A DNA stretch of 47,898 nucleotides, from NCBI GenBank assembly GCA_038750655.1, contig JBCDGZ010000050.1, positions 1 to 47,898 of the forward strand. The letters are read 5' to 3'. The translations under genes and the position numbers were made by a program. Below, piece after piece: positions 14,835-21,655 of the stretch; position 1 is the stretch's first letter, and every line of letters starts with the position of its first letter. The notes beneath the pieces are model-generated. The model searched no databases and had not been told where the DNA came from. It saw only the letters and a list, made by a program, of their open reading frames with translations. This stretch comes from JBCDGZ01 sp038750655 (GTDB lineage: Bacteria; Bacteroidota; Bacteroidia; Chitinophagales; Saprospiraceae).

Positions 14835-15665
14835 ATGAATATAAGTGCCCTACTCAAAGCACATCGACTAAAATTTGGATTCACCCTATTTCTACTACTA
14901 GCGGAGGCGGGGCTTTCCATCTTATTTCCCCTGTTCATCGGCTACGCCATCGATGGGGCCATTCACCAAAGCTATCAGGGCGCCTTCCAATTGGGGCTAC
15001 TCGGCCTAGCAGCCCTGGTTATTGGCGTAGGTAGGCGTGTGTTTGACTCCCGTTTTTACGCCAAAGTGTACCAAACTATCGGGACAAAAGCGATTAAGCA
15101 ACTACAAGACGATCGGGCTTCTCTAAAATCTGCCCGCTTGGGAATGATTGGGGAATTGGTAGAATTTCTGGAAAATGCCCTCCCGGAGCTGATCAACAAC
15201 ATCATCGGACTCATCGGCGTAGTGATCATCATGGCGACCCTCAACCTCTATGTCTTCTACGGCAGCTTGATCGTCACCCTAATCATTTTTGTTATCTATG
15301 GAATCAGTAGCCAACGGACGATGAGCCTTAACAAGGCTTCTAATGACGAACTAGAGCAACAGGTTGATGTCATTGCGAGCAACGATGAGCAAAAGTTAGA
15401 CGATCACCTCAGCAAGATGATGAAATGGAATATTAAACTGTCAGATTTGGAGGCTGTGAACTTTTCGATCTCCTGGCTGGTGCTGATGAGCTTTCTGGTG
15501 GCCTCTATCGTCATCTCGGTGAGCAATGGGATGGTAAAATACGGCGTCCTATTCTCATTAATTATGTATGTTTTTCAATATATGGAAAATGTGGTTAACT
15601 TACCTTTGTTTTACCAAAACTGGTTGAGGCTGAGGGAGATCAAAGAGCGCTTGGCGGGGATTTAA
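14835..15665 (+). CDS. ABC-transporter type 1 six-helix membrane domain without ATPase
   Basis: 276-aa inner-membrane protein that looks like the transmembrane half of a type I ABC exporter (ABC_membrane_3-like). Hydrophobic helices lie at about 11-31, 45-63, 122-140, 142-163 and two near 215-255, with long charged intracellular helices between. The frame stops just after the last helix (LRLREIKERLAGI), where an exporter would continue into its nucleotide-binding domain; no Walker or LSGGQ motif exists here or in the next genes. Stand-alone copies of this domain are known as a family. Start 14835 follows a promoter box; the frame is open back to 14799. First gene of a three-gene operon. Confidence 0.75.
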   Translation: MNISALLKAHRLKFGFTLFLLLAEAGLSILFPLFIGYAIDGAIHQSYQGAFQLGLLGLAALVIGVGRRVFDSRFYAKVYQTIGTKAIKQLQDDRASLKSARLGMIGELVEFLENALPELINNIIGLIGVVIIMATLNLYVFYGSLIVTLIIFVIYGISSQRTMSLNKASNDELEQQVDVIASNDEQKLDDHLSKMMKWNIKLSDLEAVNFSISWLVLMSFLVASIVISVSNGMVKYGVLFSLIMYVFQYMENVVNLPLFYQNWLRLREIKERLAGI

Positions 15666-15706
15666 AGCCTAGGCCAATAGCGAAAAGTAACTACAAGCAG
15701 AGGACA

Positions 15707-16363
15707 ATGAACAAAAAATACAGCTGGCTACACCATATCTTGAACTTCATGGGGGTAATCCTGGGAGTCTACTTGGCCTTTTACATCAATGACCGAGCAC
15801 AGCAGATTGATGATCAAAAGGAGCGGGTACTGCTGATTAACTCCATGATCAATGACCTGAGCGCAGATATAAAGGCCTACGAAGATTATCAAATTCCCAT
15901 TAATATCCAGTACAAAGCGAGCATCGATAGCATGCTTTTCTTTGCCTCACTAAACAGGCGGCAGGACATGAACCGCCTCCTACCAACAATCTTCCAGGTG
16001 GAAAATTATACCCCCACCACCTCAACTTATAACTCTATAAAATCCTCCGGCAAAATCAATTTGCTGAAGGACTTGAAGCTACAGAATCAATTGAGCGATT
16101 ACTACGATGGGCTGGTGATAGAGTGTATGAAAAAAAGTGAGCTTCAGGCCGATTTCTTCATGGAGGAGGTGGTCCAATGGACAATGCAGAATGCCGACCT
16201 GTCAGAGATGAAATTGCAGCGAGGGGTAGACCTACGGCTCCTAAAAAACACCCTGCTGATTTACCAGTCGGTGGTTGATCAAAAGATCAGAAACTACCAG
16301 ATGATTGTCGAAACCTCTGAGCAGCTGAAGGAATCGCTAGAGGCTGCTCTTCAATCCAAATAG
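15707..16363 (+). CDS. DUF6090-like single-pass membrane protein
   Basis: 218-aa protein with one N-terminal membrane helix (about 9-27, ILNFMGVILGVYLAFYIND) followed by a long alpha-helical, probably periplasmic region. The helix followed by an NDxxxxxxxE stretch, then alternating charged helices, is typical of DUF6090 proteins of Bacteroidota, whose function is unknown. It lies 41 bp after the ABC-like gene and 2 bp before the lipoprotein gene, so it is probably in one operon with both and may work with the membrane domain. Confidence 0.6.
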   Translation: MNKKYSWLHHILNFMGVILGVYLAFYINDRAQQIDDQKERVLLINSMINDLSADIKAYEDYQIPINIQYKASIDSMLFFASLNRRQDMNRLLPTIFQVENYTPTTSTYNSIKSSGKINLLKDLKLQNQLSDYYDGLVIECMKKSELQADFFMEEVVQWTMQNADLSEMKLQRGVDLRLLKNTLLIYQSVVDQKIRNYQMIVETSEQLKESLEAALQSK

Positions 16364-16365
16364 CG

Positions 16366-16830
16366 ATGAATAAAATACGCTTAATAATCGGTGCGCTGTT
16401 GCTACTATTCTCCAGCTGCGCTGGACAGCAGAAGATAAAAAAAGAAACCAATTATAAAGATGATAAATTCGAAGTGGGCCAGGTCTGGAACTACGAAGCA
16501 AGGTTGGGCGAAGAAGGCTCAACCGTGCAGATCGTCAAAATCGATAAATACGAAGGCCAGGAGGCCTTCATTCATGTCGCTGTCAGCGGGCTAGAGGTCA
16601 AAAACCCGGCTGTCGAAAGCGGTATCTCCGAGACGATCAGCCATCTGCCTTTTTCCCGCACCTCTTTTGCCGAGAGCATCACCGAATTAGTCGACGCCAA
16701 AGCGGCGCTTTCTGATTACGAAGAGGGCTATAATGAATGGCGGGCCGCCTTTGAGGCGGAAGAAGGGGGTGTTTTTGCTATAAGTATAGCAGAGGCGGTG
16801 AATTATATCGAATCTACGCTGAATCAATAA
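16366..16830 (+). CDS. uncharacterised lipoprotein
   Basis: 154-aa lipoprotein: a signal peptide with lipobox LFSSC (Cys18). The mature part starts with a lysine-rich linker, then a WNYEARLGEEGSTVQIVKI segment, and ends with a helical region (SDYEEGYNEWRAAF). I recall similar small uncharacterised proteins, but no named domain. It starts 2 bp after the DUF6090-like gene and ends 18 bp before the convergent Crp/Fnr gene, and is the last gene of the operon that begins with the ATPase-less ABC domain. Confidence 0.65.
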   Translation: MNKIRLIIGALLLLFSSCAGQQKIKKETNYKDDKFEVGQVWNYEARLGEEGSTVQIVKIDKYEGQEAFIHVAVSGLEVKNPAVESGISETISHLPFSRTSFAESITELVDAKAALSDYEEGYNEWRAAFEAEEGGVFAISIAEAVNYIESTLNQ

Positions 16831-16848
16831 GTTCCTCTAGCCCGAAGC

Positions 16849-17436
16849 CTACAAGTACAACTTGCGATTTTTGACCTGAATTAGTCCTTTTTCCTTGAGA
16901 TTTTTGATGGTCCGAATCACTGTTTCTACTCGCAGTCCGATGATGTTAGCGATGGTTTGCCGGGTGAGGCGAATTTGGAATTCGCTTTCCTCGCCTGCTT
17001 CCTTTTTGAGATATTTGAAGAGGTTAAGAATCCTCTGCTCGGCTTCGTGGCAGTTGATTTCTTTGGCAATCATGGTTTTGAATTGCAGGCGCTTCGAAAT
17101 TTTCTGTAGGAATTGGAAGCTGATATGTGGATGGTCTTTGAGCATTCTAACAAAATAGCTTTTCTCTAGGCAGATCAGCTGGGTAGGCTTCGTCGCCTCA
17201 GCATTAGAACACACTACAAAATCTCCCAGGAGCGCCGGCGCCCCGAAGCCCTCGCCTCGGGAGTAAATCCCCTGGATCATCTCTTTTCCATTGCTGTTGT
17301 AATTATTGAGCTTAATTTCTCCATCGACGACCTGATAGTAAAAAATCGGAGGATCGCCCTCTTGAAACAAGGTCTCTCCCTTATTCAGCTGCTTCCCTAC
17401 GGCCCCATACTGCTTCAAAATATTTTCATCAACCAT
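16849..17436 (-). CDS. Crp/Fnr-family transcriptional regulator
   Basis: 195-aa regulator. Residues about 15-110 form a cyclic-nucleotide-binding-type beta-barrel, followed by the long dimer helix and a helix-turn-helix (157-185, LTRQTIANIIGLRVETVIRT). The recognition helix keeps the Glu171 and Arg175 of Crp-type readers. There is no N-terminal cysteine cluster, so it is not an iron-sulphur Fnr; haem or small-ligand sensing is possible. A Crp-type palindrome lies 11 bp upstream of its start and in front of the divergent gene 17512, so it probably controls itself and that gene. Confidence 0.88.
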   Translation of the reverse strand: MVDENILKQYGAVGKQLNKGETLFQEGDPPIFYYQVVDGEIKLNNYNSNGKEMIQGIYSRGEGFGAPALLGDFVVCSNAEATKPTQLICLEKSYFVRMLKDHPHISFQFLQKISKRLQFKTMIAKEINCHEAEQRILNLFKYLKKEAGEESEFQIRLTRQTIANIIGLRVETVIRTIKNLKEKGLIQVKNRKLYL

Positions 17437-17447
17437 TTTTAATTCCT

Positions 17448-17467
17448 TTTATGATGTAGGTCATAAA
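17448..17467. promoter_or_regulatory. Crp/Fnr-type operator TTTATGA-N6-TCATAAA
   Basis: A perfect 7-bp inverted repeat with a 6-bp spacer, the same spacing as Crp sites (TGTGA-N6-TCACA). It lies between the Crp/Fnr gene and the divergent small membrane protein gene. Its centre (17457.5) is 34 bp upstream of a perfect TAnnTTTG box, that is about -41 relative to the predicted start, the class II activator position. For the Crp/Fnr gene it would sit near the start of the message and could repress. Confidence 0.65.
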
Positions 17468-17487
17468 TACCAGGGGGTTTTACCCTG

Positions 17488-17495
17488 TAGATTTG
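17488..17495 (+). promoter_or_regulatory. TAnnTTTG minus-7 box of the small membrane protein gene
   Basis: TAGATTTG is a perfect match to the minus-7 consensus. The predicted transcript starts near 17499, 13 bp before the ATG at 17512. No minus-33 TTTG box is present. A weak hairpin (CAGGG 17471-17475, CCCTG 17483-17487) lies between this box and the operator. Confidence 0.5.
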
Positions 17496-17511
17496 TGGTA
17501 AAAACTAGCCT

Positions 17512-17856
17512 ATGATGACCTCCAAAATGAGCACAGAAAAAAATAACACCTCTCATAAAACGCTTCTTGATCGATATGATGACTTCTGTAAACGGCAAGA
17601 AGGTAAGGAGTTTCTTTGGTATTCCATCTCCTTCATTACCCTTGTTGGTTCTATCATGCCCATCAGCCTCATCGCCATGTATTTCACCCCTTGGTTTTTC
17701 CCTTATACCTTCTTTAGCATGGTGCTCTTTTTCTCCAATGTTTCGACCATTATAGGCCGCACCAGTATGAAAACAGTCATCTCTGTTTATCTATTCACTG
17801 TGGCGTGCAATATAGTCATTCCAGCACTGAGCTTTTTATTGCTAGAGATAGTCTAA
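17512..17856 (+). CDS. small three-helix membrane protein
   Basis: 114-aa protein with a hydrophilic N-terminus (about 35 residues) and three hydrophobic segments (about 36-57, 64-80 and 90-112). Family not recognised. ATG codons at 17512, 17515 and 17527 are all possible; the first two sit right after the promoter. It is divergent from the Crp/Fnr gene and shares the palindromic operator with it, so it is the best candidate target of that regulator. Confidence 0.65.
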   Translation: MMTSKMSTEKNNTSHKTLLDRYDDFCKRQEGKEFLWYSISFITLVGSIMPISLIAMYFTPWFFPYTFFSMVLFFSNVSTIIGRTSMKTVISVYLFTVACNIVIPALSFLLLEIV

Positions 17857-17940
17857 TAGGCAGTTGAGCTTCCTAAGATAGAAAGGCTTTACTTGCTTTG
17901 AATGTTCATAGGATGTGGCCTACTGTAGGGCTACTCATTA

Positions 17941-18702
17941 TTACTTTTCCTTCGGATTCACCTCAATCTCCGTTCCCATCCAGCGATCCCAAAAAGTGAA
18001 GTATAGGCCAAAATTGGCGGTAAACTTCCGGTGGTGCTGATCATGGTGGGTGGCCCCGATGATCCATTTGGACATCCATCGGCCTAGCCTTCCCGAGGGG
18101 AAGACCTCCACGCCGGCATGGTTGATAAGCGCCGAGAGGGTCATCAACCCCAGCATGATCAATAGCGCATAGATGTGGAGGGGGAGCAACAGGATCAGAG
18201 GAGGGAAGATCAGGGCCTGAGCGATGGTCTCGGAAGGGTGGAAGGAAAAGGAGGTGAAGGCAGAGGTGTGGACGCTATTATGGTGCACCTTGTGCAAGCG
18301 CCGGTACACCTTCGGAGAGTGCATCCAGCGATGCAGCCAATAGTAGTAGGTATCCTGTATAAAAAGCGCCAAAAAGATGCTCACGAAAAAATACCAAAGC
18401 GGGTAGGCGTCGATAGTTGAGTAAATGGCCGTATATCCATAGTACCACAGGGTATAGATGCCCACCCCAAAGATGGAAAAAATGAACGCACTGAGGGTCG
18501 ACCAGTAGATTTCTTTGCGGATTTGCTTGGGGGGTAAGGGTTTATTGTCCAATATCCGATGTGCGATTTTATGCCGAAACAGGGAGTAAAGGGCATAGTG
18601 ATAGCCCCCCGCCAGCACCAAATACCGGATTAAGATAATGGCGAAAGTGATCAGAAAGAAGAGCAGTACTTGTAGAGGCTCTAGAAAGTTAATAGACATC
18701 AC
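17941..18702 (-). CDS. fatty acid hydroxylase/sterol desaturase-family membrane protein
   Basis: 253-aa integral membrane di-iron enzyme of the fatty acid hydroxylase superfamily. The histidine boxes are complete: HRWMH (124-128), HKVHH (137-141) and HHDQHH (219-224), with additional His155 and His195. At least four hydrophobic segments surround them. Members hydroxylate or desaturate lipids such as sterols, carotenoids or sphingoid chains; the substrate here is unknown. It is followed by a convergent end with gene 17512 and stands alone. Confidence 0.88.
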   Translation of the reverse strand: MMSINFLEPLQVLLFFLITFAIILIRYLVLAGGYHYALYSLFRHKIAHRILDNKPLPPKQIRKEIYWSTLSAFIFSIFGVGIYTLWYYGYTAIYSTIDAYPLWYFFVSIFLALFIQDTYYYWLHRWMHSPKVYRRLHKVHHNSVHTSAFTSFSFHPSETIAQALIFPPLILLLPLHIYALLIMLGLMTLSALINHAGVEVFPSGRLGRWMSKWIIGATHHDQHHRKFTANFGLYFTFWDRWMGTEIEVNPKEK

Positions 18703-19000
18703 ATCCCTATGATTTTATGCTTTGGCGGCTAAGAGCGGGCTGGGCCGCCCCACAGTTGCCAAAGTTTCTTGTCAGGCTTCGCACAGGCTTTTTGCCTTTC
18801 CACGCAAAGAAATAGAATTTTGTATAGACTACTCTTATAATACAAACGGTAGTTGGGAATTGTGTTGGAATATGACCAAATTATGTCAGAACGACTTATG
18901 ACAGGAACTAAAGTAAAAAAAGTAGCACAGGACTTTCGTCCTGCGCTATCCTCAAACAAAAACAAGGCTTAGAGCGAATTATACCTAAGTTATCATAGCT
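18703..19000. other. noncoding stretch with structured DNA
   Basis: No gene is supported. It contains arms CTTTGGC and GCCAAAG (about 18720 and 18759) enclosing GGCGGC and GCCGCC, a small AGGC-TTTTT-GCCT stem near 18786, and the minus-strand terminator at 18910-18948. A 78-codon open frame at 18729-18965 (minus) has no family resemblance and runs through the terminator, so it was not called. Confidence 0.5.
18910..18948 (-). terminator. Rho-independent terminator of the ssb transcript
   Basis: Read on the minus strand, an 11-bp stem with one mismatch (TAGCGCAGGAC, loop GAAA, GTCCTGTGCTA; 18948-18923) is followed by ACTTTTTTTAC. This is a strong intrinsic terminator for leftward transcription from ssb, and it also places the small ORF at 19001-19105 inside the ssb message. 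Confidence 0.75.
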
Positions 19001-19105
19001 TTAAAAGAGGCTGATCCCGCCGACTCCTTCAAGGGTATCGCTTTCCGGTTCTGGCCGAGGGATCAGCAAGGGCTCGGGGTAGTTAGCGGAGTAGTATCCT
19101 CTCAT
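19001..19105 (-). CDS. possible 34-residue small protein downstream of ssb
   Basis: Short ORF (ATG at 19105-19103, TAA at 19003-19001) lying between the ssb stop and the terminator. The peptide opens with MRGYYSANYPEPLLIPRPEP and ends ESDTLEGVGGISLF: an acidic stretch ending in a hydrophobic residue and Phe, loosely like SSB tails, but in a different frame from ssb. No family is recognised. It may be translated, be a degraded tail, or be chance. Confidence 0.3.
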   Translation of the reverse strand: MRGYYSANYPEPLLIPRPEPESDTLEGVGGISLF

Positions 19106-19133
19106 AGTCTGAATACCATGCCTCCAGGTGCGT

Positions 19134-19478
19134 TTAGACAACCTCCGATTTCCCGATTTTGACAAATTCAGTGATTACAACTTGCGAATAATAGCGAGTG
19201 ATGCCTGTTTTGTCTTCATAGCTTCTGTGGGTCAGTTTGCCTTGAATGGCTACCTCATTGCCCTTTTTGAGCAGGCGCTGCATCAGCTCAGCTGTTTTTC
19301 CCCAGGCGATGGCGCGGTGCCACTGTGTCTCGATGACCTTCTCGCCCCGGCTGTTCTTATAAATGTCGTTGGTGGCAATGTTAATATTGGCCAGCATCTT
19401 TCCATTTTCTAATACTTTCACCTCAGGATCCTTGCCTAGATGGCCGATCAACTGTACGCTGTTTTTAATACTATTCAT
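19134..19478 (-). CDS. ssb: single-stranded DNA-binding protein, short form
   Basis: 114-aa OB-fold protein that binds single-stranded DNA. The opening MNSIKNSVQLIGHLGKDPEV and the WHRAIAWGKTAELM and KGNEVAIQGKL blocks are typical of SSB. It stops after the OB domain, lacking the glycine/proline linker and the acidic DDDIPF-type tail that recruits repair proteins, so it is probably a second, shorter SSB as found in many Bacteroidota rather than the main replication SSB. I chose the ATG at 19478. A minus-7 box lies 60 bp upstream and a strong terminator 190 bp downstream. Confidence 0.88.
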   Translation of the reverse strand: MNSIKNSVQLIGHLGKDPEVKVLENGKMLANINIATNDIYKNSRGEKVIETQWHRAIAWGKTAELMQRLLKKGNEVAIQGKLTHRSYEDKTGITRYYSQVVITEFVKIGKSEVV

Positions 19479-19538
19479 GATCTGAAATTTGATGGTGAAC
19501 AATCAGCCCGTAAGGTTATTATTATCGAACTGTTGATA

Positions 19539-19546
19539 CAAAGGTA
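19539..19546 (-). promoter_or_regulatory. TAnnTTTG minus-7 box of ssb
   Basis: On the minus strand TACCTTTG is a perfect minus-7 match, giving a leader of about 58 nt before the ATG at 19478. No clear minus-33 box. Confidence 0.4.
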
Positions 19547-19588
19547 AGGGGGAAGGCAAGGGATAGCCGGAGGATAACCGCATAGTGA

Positions 19589-19618
19589 CGTTTGTATACG
19601 TTTGCAGCCGTTTGTAAA
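19589..19618. repeat. three tandem 10-bp repeats, helically phased
   Basis: CGTTTGTATA, CGTTTGCAGC and CGTTTGTAAA follow each other exactly, then another CG. A 10-bp period puts the CGTTTG blocks on one face of the helix. The last unit with the following CG forms CGTTT-GT-AAACG. They lie about 65 bp upstream of the predicted ssb start and could bind a regulator cooperatively. Confidence 0.5.
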
Positions 19619-19811
19619 CGAAAAATAGCCGTGTCCCTTGCCAGGAGACAGGGCTCGGACGAAAGCCACTATAAGTATATTTCCTAATAAAGGACGCCAA
19701 TTAAACGAAATTCCAGAATATCCTTTAGACTTTCCGAAAAATCCATAAGCAGCAGACAAGGAGAGCATGTACTTTTGTATTAAATATTAATTACATCACA
19801 AACCAAGAATA

Positions 19812-20633
19812 ATGAGTAAAACAATCTTAATCACTGGAGCGAGTTCTGGAATTGGTAAGGCTACCGCAAAGCTATTTCAAGAAAAAGGGTGGAACGTTAT
19901 TGCTACCATGCGGACTCCTGAAAAAGAAGAAGAACTGAGCAAGCTGTCTAATACCTTAGTCACCAGACTGGATGTACTGGACCTGGAAAGTATTGATCAA
20001 TCCCTGGCCGAGGGGATAGAAAAGTTTGGGCAGATAGATGTGGTGCTGAATAATGCCGGGTACGGGCTGATGGGCTCCTTCGAGTCGATCAACCGAGAGA
20101 GCATGATCCGCCAGTTTGGCGTCAATGTCCAGGGCCTGTTTGATGTGACGCAGAAGACCCTACCGCATTTCAGGAAAAACAAGAGCGGAATATTCATCAA
20201 TATTTCGTCTATAGGAGGTAGAATAACTTTTCCGTTCCTTTCTTTGTATCATTCCACCAAATTTGCGGTAGAGGGCTTTAGTGAGTCTGTGCGCTGGGAA
20301 CTGGCGGAAATAGGGGTGAAAGTAAAAATTGTAGAGCCTGGAGGCGTGGCTACAGACTTCGGCGGTCGTTCAATGGATATGCAGCACAATCCAGAGCTGA
20401 CCGAATACAATGAGTTTTTTGAAAAATTCTCAGAGGCCATCGGCAAAACGATGGATCCGAGTATGATGAGCACCCCCGAGCTGGTCGCTAATGTCATTTA
20501 CGAGGCGGCAACAGATGGTACGGAAACCCTGCGCTATACAGCTGGCCCCGATGCAGAGCAGCTGATGGCGGCCCGCTCCTCAATGAACGACGAGGAGATA
20601 TTCCAGATGATGAAGACTAACTTCGGCTTTTAA
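19812..20633 (+). CDS. short-chain dehydrogenase/reductase (second paralogue)
   Basis: 273-aa classical SDR: TGASSGIG (8-15), NNAG (80-83), catalytic Ser about 132, Tyr146 and Lys150. It resembles the SDR at 227-1036 along its full length, including the ATMRxPEK segment after the second strand, the PPG-like PGG turn and the YEAATDG(K/T) end, so the two are paralogues. Substrate unknown. An AraC-family gene follows 62 bp downstream on the same strand, a common pairing in Bacteroidota in which the regulator controls the SDR. Confidence 0.9.
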   Translation: MSKTILITGASSGIGKATAKLFQEKGWNVIATMRTPEKEEELSKLSNTLVTRLDVLDLESIDQSLAEGIEKFGQIDVVLNNAGYGLMGSFESINRESMIRQFGVNVQGLFDVTQKTLPHFRKNKSGIFINISSIGGRITFPFLSLYHSTKFAVEGFSESVRWELAEIGVKVKIVEPGGVATDFGGRSMDMQHNPELTEYNEFFEKFSEAIGKTMDPSMMSTPELVANVIYEAATDGTETLRYTAGPDAEQLMAARSSMNDEEIFQMMKTNFGF

Positions 20634-20695
20634 TTTTCCGCAAAGGTGAACAAATATTCGCCTTTGTTCTAATTTAAGTACTATCTTCAAGGATT

Positions 20696-21610
20696 ATGAC
20701 TGCTACTATTTCCATCGACTCAGTAAGCCAGATTCATCAACTCTTAGGTTTGACCGATCCAAAGCATCCTATGGTCACCGTGATTCAGGAAAGTGATATT
20801 AAGACGGCAGTAAATTTCCGGGAGACGAGGATGGTGATGAATCTTTTTCAGATCATTTTTAAGACAGGAGACTGCGGTACCATGAGGTACGGTCGCAATT
20901 CCTATGATTACGAGCGAGGAACGCTTATTTTCATAGCCCCCGGGCAGGTCTTACAATTCGATAAAGCTGATGACAATAATTCCAATAATCAGGAAGGATG
21001 GATGCTTGCCTTTCATCCAGATTTGATCAGGAAGTCTGATTTGGGTAGAAAAATCAACAGCTACTCCTTTTTCAACTACGACGCTCACGAAGCCCTACAC
21101 CTTTCGGACGATGAGCGACAAACCATTGAGGAATTGTTGGATAAAATCATAAAGGAGTACAGTCAAAATCTCGACAAACATAGCCAGCACCTGATCAATC
21201 TAAACATTGAGCTGGTGCTGGACTATTGTCTTCGATTCTACGATCGTCAATTCTACACCCGAACGAACTTAAACTTGGATGCGGTTTCTAAATTCGAGCG
21301 GCTTCTCAAATCCTACTACGAGAAAAGCCAAATACAGGATATTGTACTGCCTACGGTAAACTACTGCGCCAATGCCCTTCATTTGTCCAATAGCTATCTG
21401 AGTGATTTACTGAAAAAGGAGACCGGTAAAACGGCTCAGGAGCACATTCATCTCTTTGTGATAGAAAGGGCAAAAGTCAGCTTACTCAACTCTAGAGATT
21501 CCATTAGCCAAATTGGGTATTCGCTGGGCTTTAAGTACCCACAGCATTTCAGCAATTTATTCAAATCTAAAACGGGAATGAGTCCTGTGGAATATAGAAG
21601 TTTGAATTAA
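20696..21610 (+). CDS. AraC-family transcriptional regulator
   Basis: 304-aa regulator. The N-terminal part contains a cupin-like stretch (RGTLIFIAPGQVLQF, about 82-96) of the AraC ligand-binding type; the C-terminal 100 residues have the two helix-turn-helix units (ALHLSNSYLSDLLKKETGKT and ISQIGYSLGFKYPQHFSNLFKSKTG) and the end motif SPVEYR. A candidate promoter (TTTG at 20663-20666, then TATCTTCA at 20682-20689) precedes it. It probably controls the SDR gene upstream. Confidence 0.85.
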   Translation: MTATISIDSVSQIHQLLGLTDPKHPMVTVIQESDIKTAVNFRETRMVMNLFQIIFKTGDCGTMRYGRNSYDYERGTLIFIAPGQVLQFDKADDNNSNNQEGWMLAFHPDLIRKSDLGRKINSYSFFNYDAHEALHLSDDERQTIEELLDKIIKEYSQNLDKHSQHLINLNIELVLDYCLRFYDRQFYTRTNLNLDAVSKFERLLKSYYEKSQIQDIVLPTVNYCANALHLSNSYLSDLLKKETGKTAQEHIHLFVIERAKVSLLNSRDSISQIGYSLGFKYPQHFSNLFKSKTGMSPVEYRSLN

Positions 21611-21655
21611 GCGTACGCTTGGACCAAAAAAGAGCTATCTTTCGTACAAAAAACC

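Larger units (their letters stand above)
19479..19811. other. divergent regulatory region between ssb and SDR
   Basis: No gene is supported (a minus-strand frame 19475-19768 has no family resemblance). The region holds the ssb promoter box (19539-19546), three 10-bp direct repeats (19589-19618), the short sequence also seen near 6.17 kb (19626-19648), and an AT-rich stretch before the SDR start. Confidence 0.5.

Noticed and set aside
18729..18965. 78-codon minus-strand frame between the hydroxylase and ssb
   Set aside because: It runs through a strong minus-strand terminator and through other hairpins, and resembles no family.
19475..19768. 97-codon minus-strand frame upstream of ssb
   Set aside because: It covers the ssb promoter box and phased repeats; the translation looks like noncoding sequence.
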